From Dryas octopetala (Eukaryota; Streptophyta; Magnoliopsida; Rosales; Rosaceae), in the NCBI GenBank assembly GCA_963921425.1, contig OY992834.1, forward strand, positions 13,251,271 to 13,315,270: 64,000 nt of DNA, in the 5' to 3' direction. A model generated the notes under the pieces. The model did not search any database. It was given only the letters and a program-made list of their open reading frames with translations, and had not been told where the DNA came from. Below are positions 1 to 11,770 of this stretch, piece after piece (the first letter of the stretch is position 1; every line of letters begins with the position of its first letter). Both the position numbers and the translations under genes were made by a program.

Positions 1-3000
1 ATATTATAATATCATATAGGCATAATTAATCCAAATTTAATTTAAATAGAACATATAATTAATAAATAGAAATAATACGGATAATAGGGGTATGTTGGGG
101 CCCACGTCTTTCCACAATTTGATTAAAAAAAAATTGTAGCATATTAATATATACCTTCTGAGTAATGCTTTTTGAAAGAACCACACAATTCTCAGTGCCA
201 TTGAATGATTTGGTGAGCTTCAAATACTCAGCCTGGTGCAATGTAGCTACCTAAATTTAAGCACAATTGGGGGTTAGAAGATATGAATTAATTAAGAAAC
301 ATCTTCCTACAGGTAATAGATGATACCTTGATATCCCTCTGGCTCAAAGCAAAGGCAACGGCATAAGCAACCTTTGTGAGGTTGCCTCTTAGAAGAACTT
401 GGGTAGTCCCTTTTGGAATGCTGTTTAGAATTACAGCCACAGCTAAGCTACTTCCATCCACCACCTTGACTTTCAGCTGAGGATGCCTGTGAACATATAG
501 ACCACCATATCTATTCAGCTCCTCACCCTGCAGCATATGCAAGACATGTATATGTTTGCCATCAGACACAGACAGATATATCAACTAATATCATACATAC
601 AGAGAAATGCATACATACGTACATACATACATACATAAATTTTCCTACATACATACATACATACATACATACATACATACAGGTACAAATTAAACTTGCC
701 TGATTCAGGAGACCCAGAGTTAAAACTTTGACACCCTTCTCCTCTGCTTCAAGTATGGCTTCCTCAATCAAGCTGTTGATGGCTTCATTTTGCCATTGCA
801 TGAAGTACTGCAATTAATTTATAAATAACACATCATCACATTAATTAACTCTATATTGGGGGTTTAAAACACAAGAAATGAATTAATTACTCATTAATGT
901 TCTCACTTGCACGGTGTATTTTGGTATAGCCCAAGTCTGCAATTTGAGTTTATCATCAAAGCGATTCCTCTCAAGCACAAAAGTGCGACCATAAATCCAA
1001 GTGAGCAACATGGACCACAATGTGACAGGCCACATGAGCCACAAGTACCATTTTGATGATGTGTGTGGCTTGGAGGCCAAGCCAGCAAATCCTATAGGTA
1101 GGTGGTAGATGGACTCAGGTGTGGTCAGATGGGTTAGATGAAGGACATCTGGCGATTCCTCCTCTCTCTTCAGTGAAGTCTCATACAGAGTATCAGTAGA
1201 CTTGTCCATGGTGCCATAAATGTAATCGTAGATTGGCATGAAGAGGGAGTAGTTGGTTCGAAATTGTGTGTGATGCAAAGAGTGGTACCTGCATATTTTT
1301 GCATGTGGGTTTGAGTTTCAATCAAACATCGAATAGATAGGCTATAAAAAAAAATTAAAAAATAGTACTCGATCATTAAATTTTTTAACACAATGTAAAA
1401 TATATATTACTCCTAATTTTCGAATATAGGGGGTGAGACTCTGAACAATTGAGCGTTTATAAAATTTAGAGATCCAAAACTGACCCTACAAATTACTCCT
1501 AAAAATGTAATAGACAGCTAGATTCAAAAAAAAAAATCTATAATAAATGTAAAGATCAAAACCAACACAACGTACTATGATGATGTTGATAAATAGTGAC
1601 GGTGATAAAAAAAAAACAAAACAAAATCTATAGCATTATGATAATGAGCATTACATGGTCATGGTACATGTTGGCATTGAATTATAAGTTCTATCAGTCC
1701 AGCTCAATAAAGTGAAATCCACTTAAGGCCTGGCCCACCCATTTATTGTCCAATGGATATTTCATAAGTACTCCAACCAAAAACCTTCTATTAGCCTTTT
1801 TCCATTAATTGAAGGTAGGTTACAATGTTAACTGACAAGAAGGACAAGTGCAAGTCCTTTAACTTCCTAAGTTGTTGGATGAAAATCCACCGGATAAAAT
1901 CTTGAACCATCAAATCAAATTTCAAAATTTTTGATTTATAAATAAACAAAGTTATTATTTGCACTTTAAAAATATGTGAATACACTAAAAAAATTTGAGA
2001 TGATAGTTTTAGAGTGCATTAATCATTTTTTAAAATTAATTGAAATATCAATATTTTATTAATTCGTATTCTTTTATCGGTAAGAGACTAACATCTTATG
2101 TACTAGATTACGTGGTAATTAAAAATTAACAAATTTCTTAGGGTCTTTAGTATTGTTGGTTGGTTTTCTATTTTTAACCATTTCATCCAAGGATTTAGAA
2201 TGTGGTAAATTTCGTACCCAAAATAATTAGGGTCACTTTTGTACCACGTCACTTGGATATTAAAGGTTGGAAACTTCTTTGTACGAACACTACTCGACCC
2301 CCTATGTGATTATTGTTTCATGGATCTAAAAAATTTGGGTCAGCAATTAAGTCTGGGTGATGTGATCGATCTTCTAATTAATTAAGTTGTAGCTAGCCGC
2401 TCGCAAAACACATTAATACAAAGGTTTAGGGTTCCCTCTACCCAAACAATATATTTATTATGATATTATATATATCTTGACACGTGTATCTCTCTACCAG
2501 GCTAGAATATTATTATCCGATGTTAATTAACATATTTATCTCACATTATATGATTAATATAGTCCAAAAATGTAGTTTTATAGAGAGAGGGAGAAGGTGA
2601 GAGACTTACGAAGGGGTATACATGATGTATTTGAGAGGAGGAAAAATAGAGAAGAGCCACTTTGGAATGATCTCGAAATTGCAATGTCCCATATTGTTCA
2701 TCAAGTCAATAAAAGTCATGTAAACAGTAAGGCTTCCAATAGAGGCTGTTCTAGTGATCAGTGTTGTCACTATTGGTATTGCGAACAGAAAGAAATATAC
2801 TATGTGCTCCGCAAATGGGTGAATCACAGCTGCAACAATTAACACAGATATAAAACAATTAATACATATATATATATAAATTTGTTCATCTCAATATTTG
2901 CTTTATTATTAATGTTGTAAATAATTAATTGTTATTGGTAAATGTTTTAATTAATCACTAACATTATTATTCAACGTTTTCACCTACCATCCCGGGAAAA

Positions 3001-5222
3001 AGAAAACAAAAACCATTTTCATCTACCATTGAGACAAAAAACAACAATTTCACCTACAAGTAATTGGCTCGGTGACAATTGAAGAATGGTGATGAGAATG
3101 GTAGCGAGAATAAAGGAAGTGATGGTGAAGTGCTCTGTGAAACCAGTAGTAGAGGAACTCCACTGCACCAGCATGTAGTAGAAATGTAATAAGAATCCCA
3201 TCTGTCCTCCATAGTGACACGTTTTGACTCCCAGGCAGGTGCCTGCTCCCTATGTAGAAGAGGATTCCGCTGAGCAATATTTGGTCATCCCTATACATGT
3301 CCAAACAATAAATAATTACAAATAGGTAAATAAAAAACCCAAATTACATCACCACTTTCTATTAATTATATAGGGTAAGGTTCATTTATTGATCTAATTC
3401 TCAGTCTAAACCCGCATTTTTCCAAGAATCTACATAATCAATGGTTCATGTTAAGAGTTTTATTTTATTATTATTATACTGACCAATTTCTTTCTCTGTC
3501 AACTTGCTCAAATTCAAGACCCTTGTCAAGAATCCGGGCTTTGCCTTTGGCAGTTCGATAGCGAGAAAGAGAGATCCATAACTGGTTGTGGATCATCCTC
3601 CAAACCATAAGTGGAAGTATGAGGAGATAAGAGAGATCTTTCTCATGGCCTTCTGATCCATCGTTAACCACAAACGAGTATATGCTATGAATCACCCAAG
3701 GAGCCAAGATCACATGCTGCAGCAAACCCCATATCACACTTCAAGTAATTAGTACAACACAAAAATAAAGGACCACATGCATACTTATATATCATGATAA
3801 TTAATGAGGATACTTAATTACATATACCTATATATTGCATGATGATGCATAATGAAGTGTGTATATATGATATAGCAAACCGTGTGCTAGTAATCAGCAA
3901 ATCAATACAACTTTGCAGTATGGATATATGCCATGCATAGTATGATCAAACGATTACGAATTTAACTGTGAGACATCCTTGTTTACGGATGATCAAACGA
4001 TTACGAATTTAACTGATTTTTTACAAGGACGGCTCTTAAAAAGGAACCTAAGAAATAGACGGTCCTGATTATTGGATTTTCCACTCTGTAGTTGCTGTGT
4101 GGTTAGGTGAGTGTAGGGGTGTGTTTCAGACGGATTGGATCAGAAATAGGGTGTTCCAATTCCAATCCACAAAATTTCGGAATAAAATTTCTATTCCAAT
4201 TTCCATACCAAAAAATCGGAATTTCAACATCTCATTCCAATTCGGAATTTTTCGGATTTTTTCGGAATATCACATTTTCGGAACTTTCGGATAAAAATTC
4301 GAAATTTTCAGATAAAAAATCTGAATCTTCACATTACTTTTTGTTATTAGTAAAAAAAACAAAAAAAAATTAGTAATTACACGTACAAAAAATGTGGGTG
4401 CTTTTGTTAGCATTTATGTTATTATGATACACATATATTTATAATATACATATGTTTATATTAATAGTATTAGTTATTTTTTTTTAATATATATATATGT
4501 GTATGTTTGAAACAAATAACAAATTAATGAAACATATAGTAAAAAACTAAATAAATGATATAATATTAATATAAATACGGATTAAATTGGCATAATTTCA
4601 AAAATATCGAATCGGAATGCCTTTGGAAAATTTCGGATCGGAATTCGGATTAGATCGGAATTTACAAATATATTCCAATTCCAATCCAATTATTTTCGGA
4701 ATTTGGCATTTTCAAATTTCAAATTTGATTCGGACGTTCAAAAATTAGAAATTTTTGGATTGGAAGCGGTCGAATTCAGATTTTCTAATCCAAATCACAC
4801 CCCTAGGTGAGGGTGAAATTTCCCGCTTTATAGTGAGTGAGTGATCATTTCTGATATATATACATATATGTATACGAGAAACTTAAAAACAAGGATGTCT
4901 CACAACATCTGAAAACTCATGTTGAGCGTTGTGAAACATCCCATCATATCACAACATCCAAAAATCCATAATGAGCATTGTGAGACATCTCATTAGACCG
5001 GATCCCATCTAAAAAGTTCCTCCTGTATATATATATGTATATGTCGATTAATATGAAAGAAAATGTTTGGAAACAAATTGTGTGTGTGTGTGTGTGTGTG
5101 TTGCATGCACATGAAATAAGAATGAGACTTAAGAGATGGGGGAGAGTTGGTGATGAAGAGACCTTAAAGCTTCCAAGAGGTGTCCATGGCCAGTCAGTGA
5201 GAATTCCAGGAGTGGAAGCCAT
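1..5222 (-). CDS. CER1: CER1-type very-long-chain aldehyde decarbonylase (alkane-forming enzyme), 3' end outside window
   Basis: Makes very-long-chain alkanes of cuticular wax at the ER, in known plants together with CER3. Eight exons are visible on the minus strand: 5163-5222, 3484-3716, 3058-3290, 2610-2829, 907-1288, 700-807, 327-527 and 155-250. All junctions are in phase and give about 511 residues of the roughly 620 usual for the family, so the C-terminal exons lie beyond base 1. The start ATG at 5222 begins MASTPGILTDWPWTPLGSFK, the conserved CER1 N-terminus. The fatty-acid-hydroxylase histidine clusters are present: HRALHHH at about residues 149-155, HSHHH at 162-166, HPFAEH at about 179-184 and HSLHH at 251-255. 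Exons 5-8 enter the C-terminal WAX2-like domain. Intron 6 (528-699) has a GC donor. Introns 1 and 4 are long, and intron 1 carries a hAT-like insert. No frameshift or stop is seen. It could be a CER1-like paralogue rather than the CER1 orthologue. Confidence 0.9.
609..681. repeat. CATA tetranucleotide microsatellite in CER1 intron 6
   Basis: Imperfect (CATA)n tract, interrupted once around 637-656, inside the GC-AG intron 6 of the CER1-type gene. It is likely length-variable and useful as a marker. No function is evident. Confidence 0.8.
3942..4080. repeat. MITE fragment with two direct copies of a 21-base word
   Basis: A word beginning gatcaaacgattacgaattt occurs twice, near 3949 and 3989. 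It is followed by an inverted half of the hairpin MITE family seen intact at 10686-11074 and 37793-38155 (shared pieces: tttttacaag and aaatagacggt). It sits in CER1 intron 1, next to the hAT-like insert. Confidence 0.5.
3968..4903. repeat. 17-bp inverted repeat pair enclosing the hAT-like insert
   Basis: The word gtgagacatccttgttt at 3968-3984 recurs as its exact reverse complement at 4887-4903. This suggests an older element into which the hAT-like copy inserted. Related gtgagacatc words continue to about 4990. The outer limits are not resolved. Confidence 0.45.
4114..4805. mobile_element. Non-autonomous hAT-like element in CER1 intron 1
   Basis: The insert begins TAGGGGTGTG and ends CACACCCCTA, the terminal form common to many plant hAT elements. 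It is flanked by an 8-bp target duplication with one mismatch (ggtgagtg at 4106-4113, ggtgaggg at 4806-4813). The interior is AT-rich, with repeated ttccaattcc and ttcggaatt words that recur inverted towards the right end. No transposase reading frame is present, so it would depend on a hAT transposase elsewhere. Confidence 0.75.
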
Positions 5223-5280
5223 ATTCTTCTTTGCTTGCTACTCTGAATAGTTACGAGCGTAGCTTTGGATGAAGAGGGGT

Positions 5281-5297
5281 TTATATATATATGTATA
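5281..5297 (-). promoter_or_regulatory. TATA-box-like sequence of the CER1-type gene
   Basis: An alternating TA run lies about 60-75 bases upstream of the CER1 start codon on the minus strand. Its position fits a core promoter with a short 5' leader. Alternating TA runs are common in this AT-rich DNA, so the assignment rests on position only. Confidence 0.4.
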
Positions 5298-5299
5298 AG

Positions 5300-7149
5300 C
5301 TGTACTTAAATATGGATCACTGGGTTAGAGTTTTTTCTGTGTACATGTGAGAACACTGAATCTTTGTATGTGTGTGTGGCGGTGTCTATAAATGCAAGCC
5401 ATTTTCATTACTCTACGTTTATTTTGTCAACATATCCAAATAAATGGTCCAGTAGTAAGGTGGCATTAAATGGTTATAAGTTATGCAGATGGGTGATCAA
5501 AATTTATTTATTACAGAATTAGGTCTATATACCCACTTGTATAGTTTGATAGATCGATTTATGTTAAAATACCAAGAAAGGAAAAGGTCATCAAGAAAAT
5601 AATGTGGAAATTTAACCAATTTTCTACTGAAATCATATGTTTTAAGAAAAATAAATGATAAAATTATATATAGTTAGTTCGTATTATAACAACTCAATAT
5701 GCTAGTGATTGTGATGGGTCGAAAAATGTATATGAATCTTGGAAGAAAGCTAAGGAGTTTTTTTACAATTATTATATATTCTATGTACGATTTTATTTTG
5801 TGTTTTTCTTCTTTTTTTTGTTCATTTATGCTACATAGAAACAATATGCATATCATATACTCTTAAATTTTGTTAGACAGTTTGACAATAACAATATTAT
5901 ATATGCTTTTAAAAACTATAAATTTGTATCACACATTAGTCAACTTAATAATGATTTAGATTTAGATTCTGACATTATAACATTATAATGTTGACAAATT
6001 ATTTGATAAAAAAATATTTATGTACTTTTAAAATACATTTGCTTAAAAAATCTCCGCAAAAATCTTTATAAATCTAAATGAATGCAACCCCCAGTCTTTT
6101 ATAAAATTGAAAAATAAATACGTTCTACAATACTATAATATTTATACAAATTTTCACTCCAGTCCTCATCAAAATATTGAAGGCAATATAGCAAAAATTA
6201 GGTGGAAAATTAACGTTTTAGCTGCAAAGCCTGCAAGCTAGGCACAGAGAGCAGTCCCTGTCACTCTTATCAGATTCAGTAGTACAAGCTGTACAACCAC
6301 AACAAACACAGTCCAATGGGTCCATAATATTGGAGGATCATTTATAAGTCCACCTGCTTCTGCTGGTCAACATTGATTTGCCATGCCGGACTCTGCTCTG
6401 TTGTCCTCTAGATGTCTGCCACATGGCCTTCATAAAGTCATATATGACCAATATCTCAAATTAAGGGCGTGTACTTTTTGTATGGGTTGGCCAATGGATC
6501 ACTACCTTTCTGTGTATCTTGGTTTCTGTCTAACTATCGCAGGAAAATGTGATGCATGTCCTTAAGCTCATGGTCATGCTCATCGATCGTTCTCTAAACA
6601 TGAGTTATCCCCTGATTAATCATCAAAAGGTTGTTAATCCATCTTATCTGCATGTCTACCCTATTATATTAGCAACACTAAAAAGGCATATATGATAGTG
6701 AAAATTCTTGGATGAGTTGATATATATAGATTGACTGTAGTGATCTTGATGATATAAACTTATTTTGTACGTTATCTTAGGAGGAAATTAAATTTGAATG
6801 AACATATATGATCTTTTTTTATTTCAATATGAATAACTTTCGAATTATAAATTTGAGCTTATTCGAACTTATTTTTCTGACATTAGGGAAATTAATAGTC
6901 AAACTTAAGACATTTTCAGTTGGAGAAAAATATTATTAGACTAATAGTTAATGAACATATTTTCATTGTCATATATTTTGCCCCTTAACTTGCTCCTTAT
7001 GGAACCAAGTGTGCATTTATACTTGTAAGACATAAAAAAAGAATTAAGCATATTGTAAATACTAAATACACATGACTAAAAACAGTGAATTCTCCTTAAT
7101 TTAAAAAGGTCAAGTGATAGTGAGTCATACGTAGTTCTAGCTAGATAGT
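5300..7149. other. Intergenic, no gene recognised
   Basis: AT-rich DNA upstream of the CER1-type gene. Only short open frames occur, with no recognisable domain or splice-linked exon. Near 7115-7165 a word atagtgagtcatacgtag occurs twice. The proximal part probably contains the CER1 promoter, but no further motif is claimed. Confidence 0.5.
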
Positions 7150-7890
7150 GAGTCATACGTAGTCTTACGGACTCTCTTGAGTGGTATTATTTTTCTATGA
7201 TCTCAATTTGAGGATTGAACTTCCAAAACTTCTAATAAAAATTCCAACATCTCTAAATAATTCTCAATAATCCAAATTAAATTCTAACAACCTCTAATAA
7301 TTCTCCAAAAATTATTTTAACCTCAAATAAATCTCAAAAAACCACCAAAATTATCATTTTCTCCAAAATCATTTAGAAAAACTTTTCAAAGATCAACAAC
7401 GGCTATAAGGATATATTTATAGAGAAACACAAGAAGTTGGATGACCTAAATGATTTGACGCTCCTAATGAAAGATCACATATCTTGAGTGTATAGATCAA
7501 CAACATATGAACTTTTGGAGAAAGACAGAAAACTTAAATAATCGACCAATACCTGGCCTAGTGTATCAATTGACAGTTCAGGAAAGCTTAGTGTATCAAT
7601 GTTCAATCAGTGCTCTATTGATTGTTAGTGCACAAAATTTGTCTTGGTAAAAGCTAACTAGATAATTTGTGTATTGATACACAAAATCGCTAAAAAATGA
7701 TTCATCTCAACAACCTTCAATCAAAAGAGTATTTTGAAGAATTATTAGAGGTTGTTAGAATTTAATTTGGATTATTAAGACTTATTTGGAGATGTTAGAA
7801 TTTTTATTAAAAGTTTTGGATGTCAAATCCTAAATTTGAGGTCATAGAAAAAGAGTATTACTCGATAGAAGTCTGTAGGATTTTTAGGAA
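7150..7890. mobile_element. Non-autonomous element with long imperfect TIRs
   Basis: About 150 bases at the left (roughly 7160-7305, with words such as ccaaattaaattctaacaac) recur inverted at roughly 7733-7885. The centre is about 430 bases of non-coding sequence. No transposase frame and no clear target duplication were found, so the superfamily is not assigned; a foldback or Mutator-like origin is possible. Confidence 0.55.
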
Positions 7891-8289
7891 TATTTTTTGG
7901 ACACTTGAGCTATATTTAATGAAAATATGAAGTTAGAGGATTCTAAAAAAATTAATAAATAATAAGATTTTAGAAAAATAGAAAATAGGAAAATGTTGAC
8001 ATGGATTGACTATGCTGACACAGACTATCTATTTTTACTAAATATCAGATGGAAGTTAACCGAGGAATAATATTGATTTGCGGTTGTAAATATGAAAGAT
8101 GATGAGTAAAAATAAACTTTAAAGACCAAATTGATATATTGATGAAATTGAGGAATCATTCGTGATAAAGTCAAAAAATTAATAGGATTGATGCGGAATG
8201 GTGGAGTATAACTTTAATTAGATCATCTAGTAATTGCCTTTTTTCTTTCTAGGATTGTTGTGTTAGACAAAAAGATCATATTCTTAAAA

Positions 8290-10243
8290 GGCTTATTTAT
8301 CAATTTGCCACCCGAAATTGTATTTCATTCCCATATTACCACCTGGAAGTATTTTTGTCCCACTTTACCACCTGTAACTTACACTCGTGTCCCATTTTAC
8401 CTTGTTCCGTCACTTTTGTCAATAAATCCGTCAAAAATGCTGACGTGGCAAGGGCTATTTGGGTTTTTTGCACCCATTGCCATTCTGGATCATTTCTCTT
8501 CCACATGGGCACTGGGTATCACATGTGGCATGACACATGTGTATTTACGGGGCCCACCAGTGTGAAGAAAGAAAAAAACACGTATTGCAAAACCCAAAAA
8601 ATGGAAATCCCCCTGCCTCCCCTGCCATCCGCCATTAACACCCATAAACTTGCAGACCAGTCTCCATAAACCCCCCACCTCCATTATTTAAGAGGAAGAC
8701 ATCTCTCTGCAAAGAGGAAGAAAATATAACCAAGAATAAGGTGAATACGAATTTTGCATAAATAGAGGAACTACTGAACATCAAAACATCCAGTCATTAA
8801 TGAAAAATAAAAGTTCATGAAGCATGGCTATACATCAGAAAAGAAAAATAAAAACAAAAAAACAACAAAAAATCTGCCTTTAATAATCTCTCCTTTTTGT
8901 GAAGTAGACAAAAAGCTTGTTTCTTAATACAAATGAAGAAAACCAGAGGTTTTAGTTGCGTGAAATGAAAAATTGCACCAATAATGATCAAAGGAAGCAG
9001 ATTTGCTCCTCTGTTATGTGTCAAAGGTATAAGAGAGAAGAAAGAAAAAGAGGAAATAGATGCGTGAGAGAGTTTGGTTGTGGTGGTCAATTAATTGATG
9101 CCACTTTTTTGATATTTTCTTATACATAGGATTCTTTTACAAACACAGCAAGCAAAGTAAAGAAGCTCACCGACTACAGTCTTAACAACAAGTCAAAGAC
9201 ATAATAATTTCATCTAAACTAGCTTTCATAATATATTAAAGTATTGGAGACATGATTAAAGCACAACAACAAGTGTTGGCATTAATCTTTAACATTCTGC
9301 AAGTGCTCCAGCCATTAGCATTTGTTTTGTAATTGTTTTTTGTAATGAATGAAGGCCTTTCCAATTTGCTTATTTAAGTACATTTACATGTGAACCTGCC
9401 ATTTTCACCATTTATACAAGCTGGAAAGCTAAATTTCCAGAAAAAAAAAAATTCATCACAAGTAAATCAATTAAGTTGCCAAGCTAAATTGCATGTTATA
9501 TAAATAAACCTGTCTTTTGAACTTGGTAAACCAAACTGTGTTCCACAACTTGTCAAGTACATCTACAGCTCATTTCCATGTAATTATGCTGGAAATGCAA
9601 AAAATAGGGGATAAAACTGTTAAGCACATTCTCAAACCCTTGCACAAAATTATGAATCAAATTAACCCCATCGTCTTCACAAAAAACTTGACCAGTTTCA
9701 ACATAAGACCTATTTCTACTTCAGCAACCTACTATGCAAGCACACAATCATCTGACCCATGGGAAATGCAGCTTCTTCTTTGTGAAATCACAAGGATGCC
9801 TCAATGCATTCTTCTTCCTTGTTGGTGTCTTTTTCTTGGATGGAGACTTGTATTTTTTCTAACCAATTGGCTGGGATGAAGACTGCCCTGCAGGTTGACT
9901 CGAAGACTGCCCTGAGGCGAAACCTCTGTCTCGTCCTCTCCAAGCAGAGTCATTGCACCTTTGCAGGATTCTTCCTCTGGAATACAAAGCCACATGTGTC
10001 ATGCCACATGTGATACCCAGTGCCCCATGTGGAAGAGAAATGATCCAGAATGGCAATGGGTGCAAAAAACCCAAATGGCCCCTGTCATGTCAGCATTTTT
10101 GACGGATTTATTGACAGAAGTGACGGAACAAGGTAAAATGGGACACGAGTTTAAGTTACAGGTGGTAAAGTGGGACAAAAATACTTCCAGGTGGTAATAT
10201 GGGAATGAAATACAATTTCGGGTGGCAAATCGATAAATAAGCC
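8290..10243. mobile_element. Non-autonomous Mutator-like element with long TIRs and perfect 9-bp TSD
   Basis: The left TIR (8290-8541) recurs inverted at 9991-10243, about 252 bp with only scattered differences. Both ends carry GGCTTATTTATC. The element is flanked by an exact 9-bp direct repeat, ttcttaaaa, at 8281-8289 and 10244-10252. Long TIRs plus a 9-bp duplication are the Mutator signature. The 1.45-kb interior has no transposase domain, so the element is non-autonomous. Its TIR differs from that of the 31946-37792 element, so that transposase may not recognise it. Confidence 0.85.
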
Positions 10244-10252
10244 TTCTTAAAA

Positions 10253-10685
10253 ACAGATTGGACTCAAGAAATAGATTGGCTTTGAAAGTAGAATCCTACG
10301 CTTCATTTTTGGTTCATTAATTAGTTATTCAAATGTAAAATAAGTATAATTGAGGTTGTCAAGTATATACGTAGGGCCGAAAGACAACAAAGGCTGCCAA
10401 TTATGGTTGAACGGAAATTATATAAGATTTCAAAATCATGTGTTAAGTAGGCCGGTAAGGTTTAAATGGACATACCACATTTATTATTTGAACCCAAGTC
10501 ATGTTAGCCGTTGGGCATGCTTTTTATATGAGGGCCACATATATAACCCTTATTTCCTGGCCCAAAAAAAAAAAAAAACACTTATTTTTTATATTTAAAT
10601 AGTATTTCTTTTTTGGGTGTAATTTTTCATCTTATTTTTAACTTGACACATCACAATAAAGACTCTAAAATATATATATACATGT
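10253..10685. other. Short intergenic stretch with left part of a diverged repeat
   Basis: No gene is recognised. The last about 50 bases (cacaataaagactctaaaat and following) are the left part of a repeat whose second copy begins near 11406. The hairpin MITE at 10686 interrupts this copy. Confidence 0.5.
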
Positions 10686-11074
10686 CTTTCAAGTGTGAGA
10701 TCTCATAAATAATATTATTTGTAGGATCTCTCATAGGGCTCACTTCATATAATATTTCAACAATCCGAACCGTCTATTCTTTAGGTCTTTATTTAAAAAT
10801 TATTCTTGCAAAAAATTAGTCAAATTAGAAATCATTTGTCTATCTAACTTTGATCAGACAATAGACGAACCGAATATTTTCCACAAAACCGTTTATTTGT
10901 TTGATCAAAATTAGATAAGCAAATGATTTTCGATTTGACTAATTTTTTACAAGAATGATCTATGAATAGAGACCTAAAAAATAGACGGTTCGGATTGTAA
11001 AAAAAAATACATAGAGTGGGCCCATCTGCCTTATCCCATAAATAAGGCTGAATGTGGAATCTCACACTTGAAGG
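10686..11074. mobile_element. Hairpin MITE (family sharing the gatccgaaccgt core)
   Basis: Left half (ctttcaagtgtgagat...aatccgaaccgtctatt...) and right half are near-complete inverted copies, so the single strand can fold into a hairpin of about 190 bp per arm. The ends pair as tcaagtgtgaga and tctcacacttga. The same family appears at 37793-38155, as a half at about 22080-22211, and as a fragment in CER1 intron 1. It contains no coding sequence. Confidence 0.75.
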
Positions 11075-11103
11075 GGTATGTATGTATGTGTATATATATA
11101 TAT

Positions 11104-11770
11104 TCATGTTTTTATGACTTCTTTTAACTTTAATACAAAGAATTTAAACTAAAACGTTAGATGCACATATCTAATGAAATATAACTAACATTTTGTAGAA
11201 TGGTTACAAAACAACCCGTAGACATTGGTTTGAGATGCGGACAAATCGAAGCACTCACAAACCAATATGTTAGGATAAACTTGTTGATAGAATAGTAAAA
11301 AGACATTCACATTATACATACTGTTCATACGTTCGCATGGTAATCCATTCTTTAATATTATGGTCCATTCCAATATTAGATAAATCAACTTTGAAGTAGA
11401 TGATCACAATAAAGACTAGTTAAAATGACTCTAAAATATATATTTTCTTTTGGCTTCTTTTAACATTTGATATAAATAATTTAAACTAAAACGTGAAAAT
11501 TCAAATATTTCATTTTACATGTATATATCCTGTGGAATTTAGTTAACATTTTTGAGATCGAATAGTTACAATACAAACGTCTATATGGGATGCAAATAAA
11601 TCGAAGGACCCACAATTTATATATATAGTAAAAAAGAATAATTATGTCGATTCAAGCATCCAACAACGAGAATTATATCCACATCATGGGATGTTTGCAT
11701 GATAGCTCATTTCAATATTTTATGGTTCCCTTCCAATATTAGGAGAAATTATTTTGAATTATCAATATAC
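11104..11770. repeat. Two diverged direct copies, period about 345 bp
   Basis: Copy 1 (about 10634-10685 plus 11104-11405, split by the MITE) and copy 2 (about 11406-11770) share ordered words such as cttcttttaac, tttaaactaaaacgt, gttac and caaataaatcgaag. They are too diverged to be recent. No coding potential was found. Confidence 0.5.

Noticed and set aside
6383-6565. 60-codon frame upstream of the CER1 gene
   Set aside because: No similarity recognised, no supporting signals, and isolated in AT-rich intergenic DNA.
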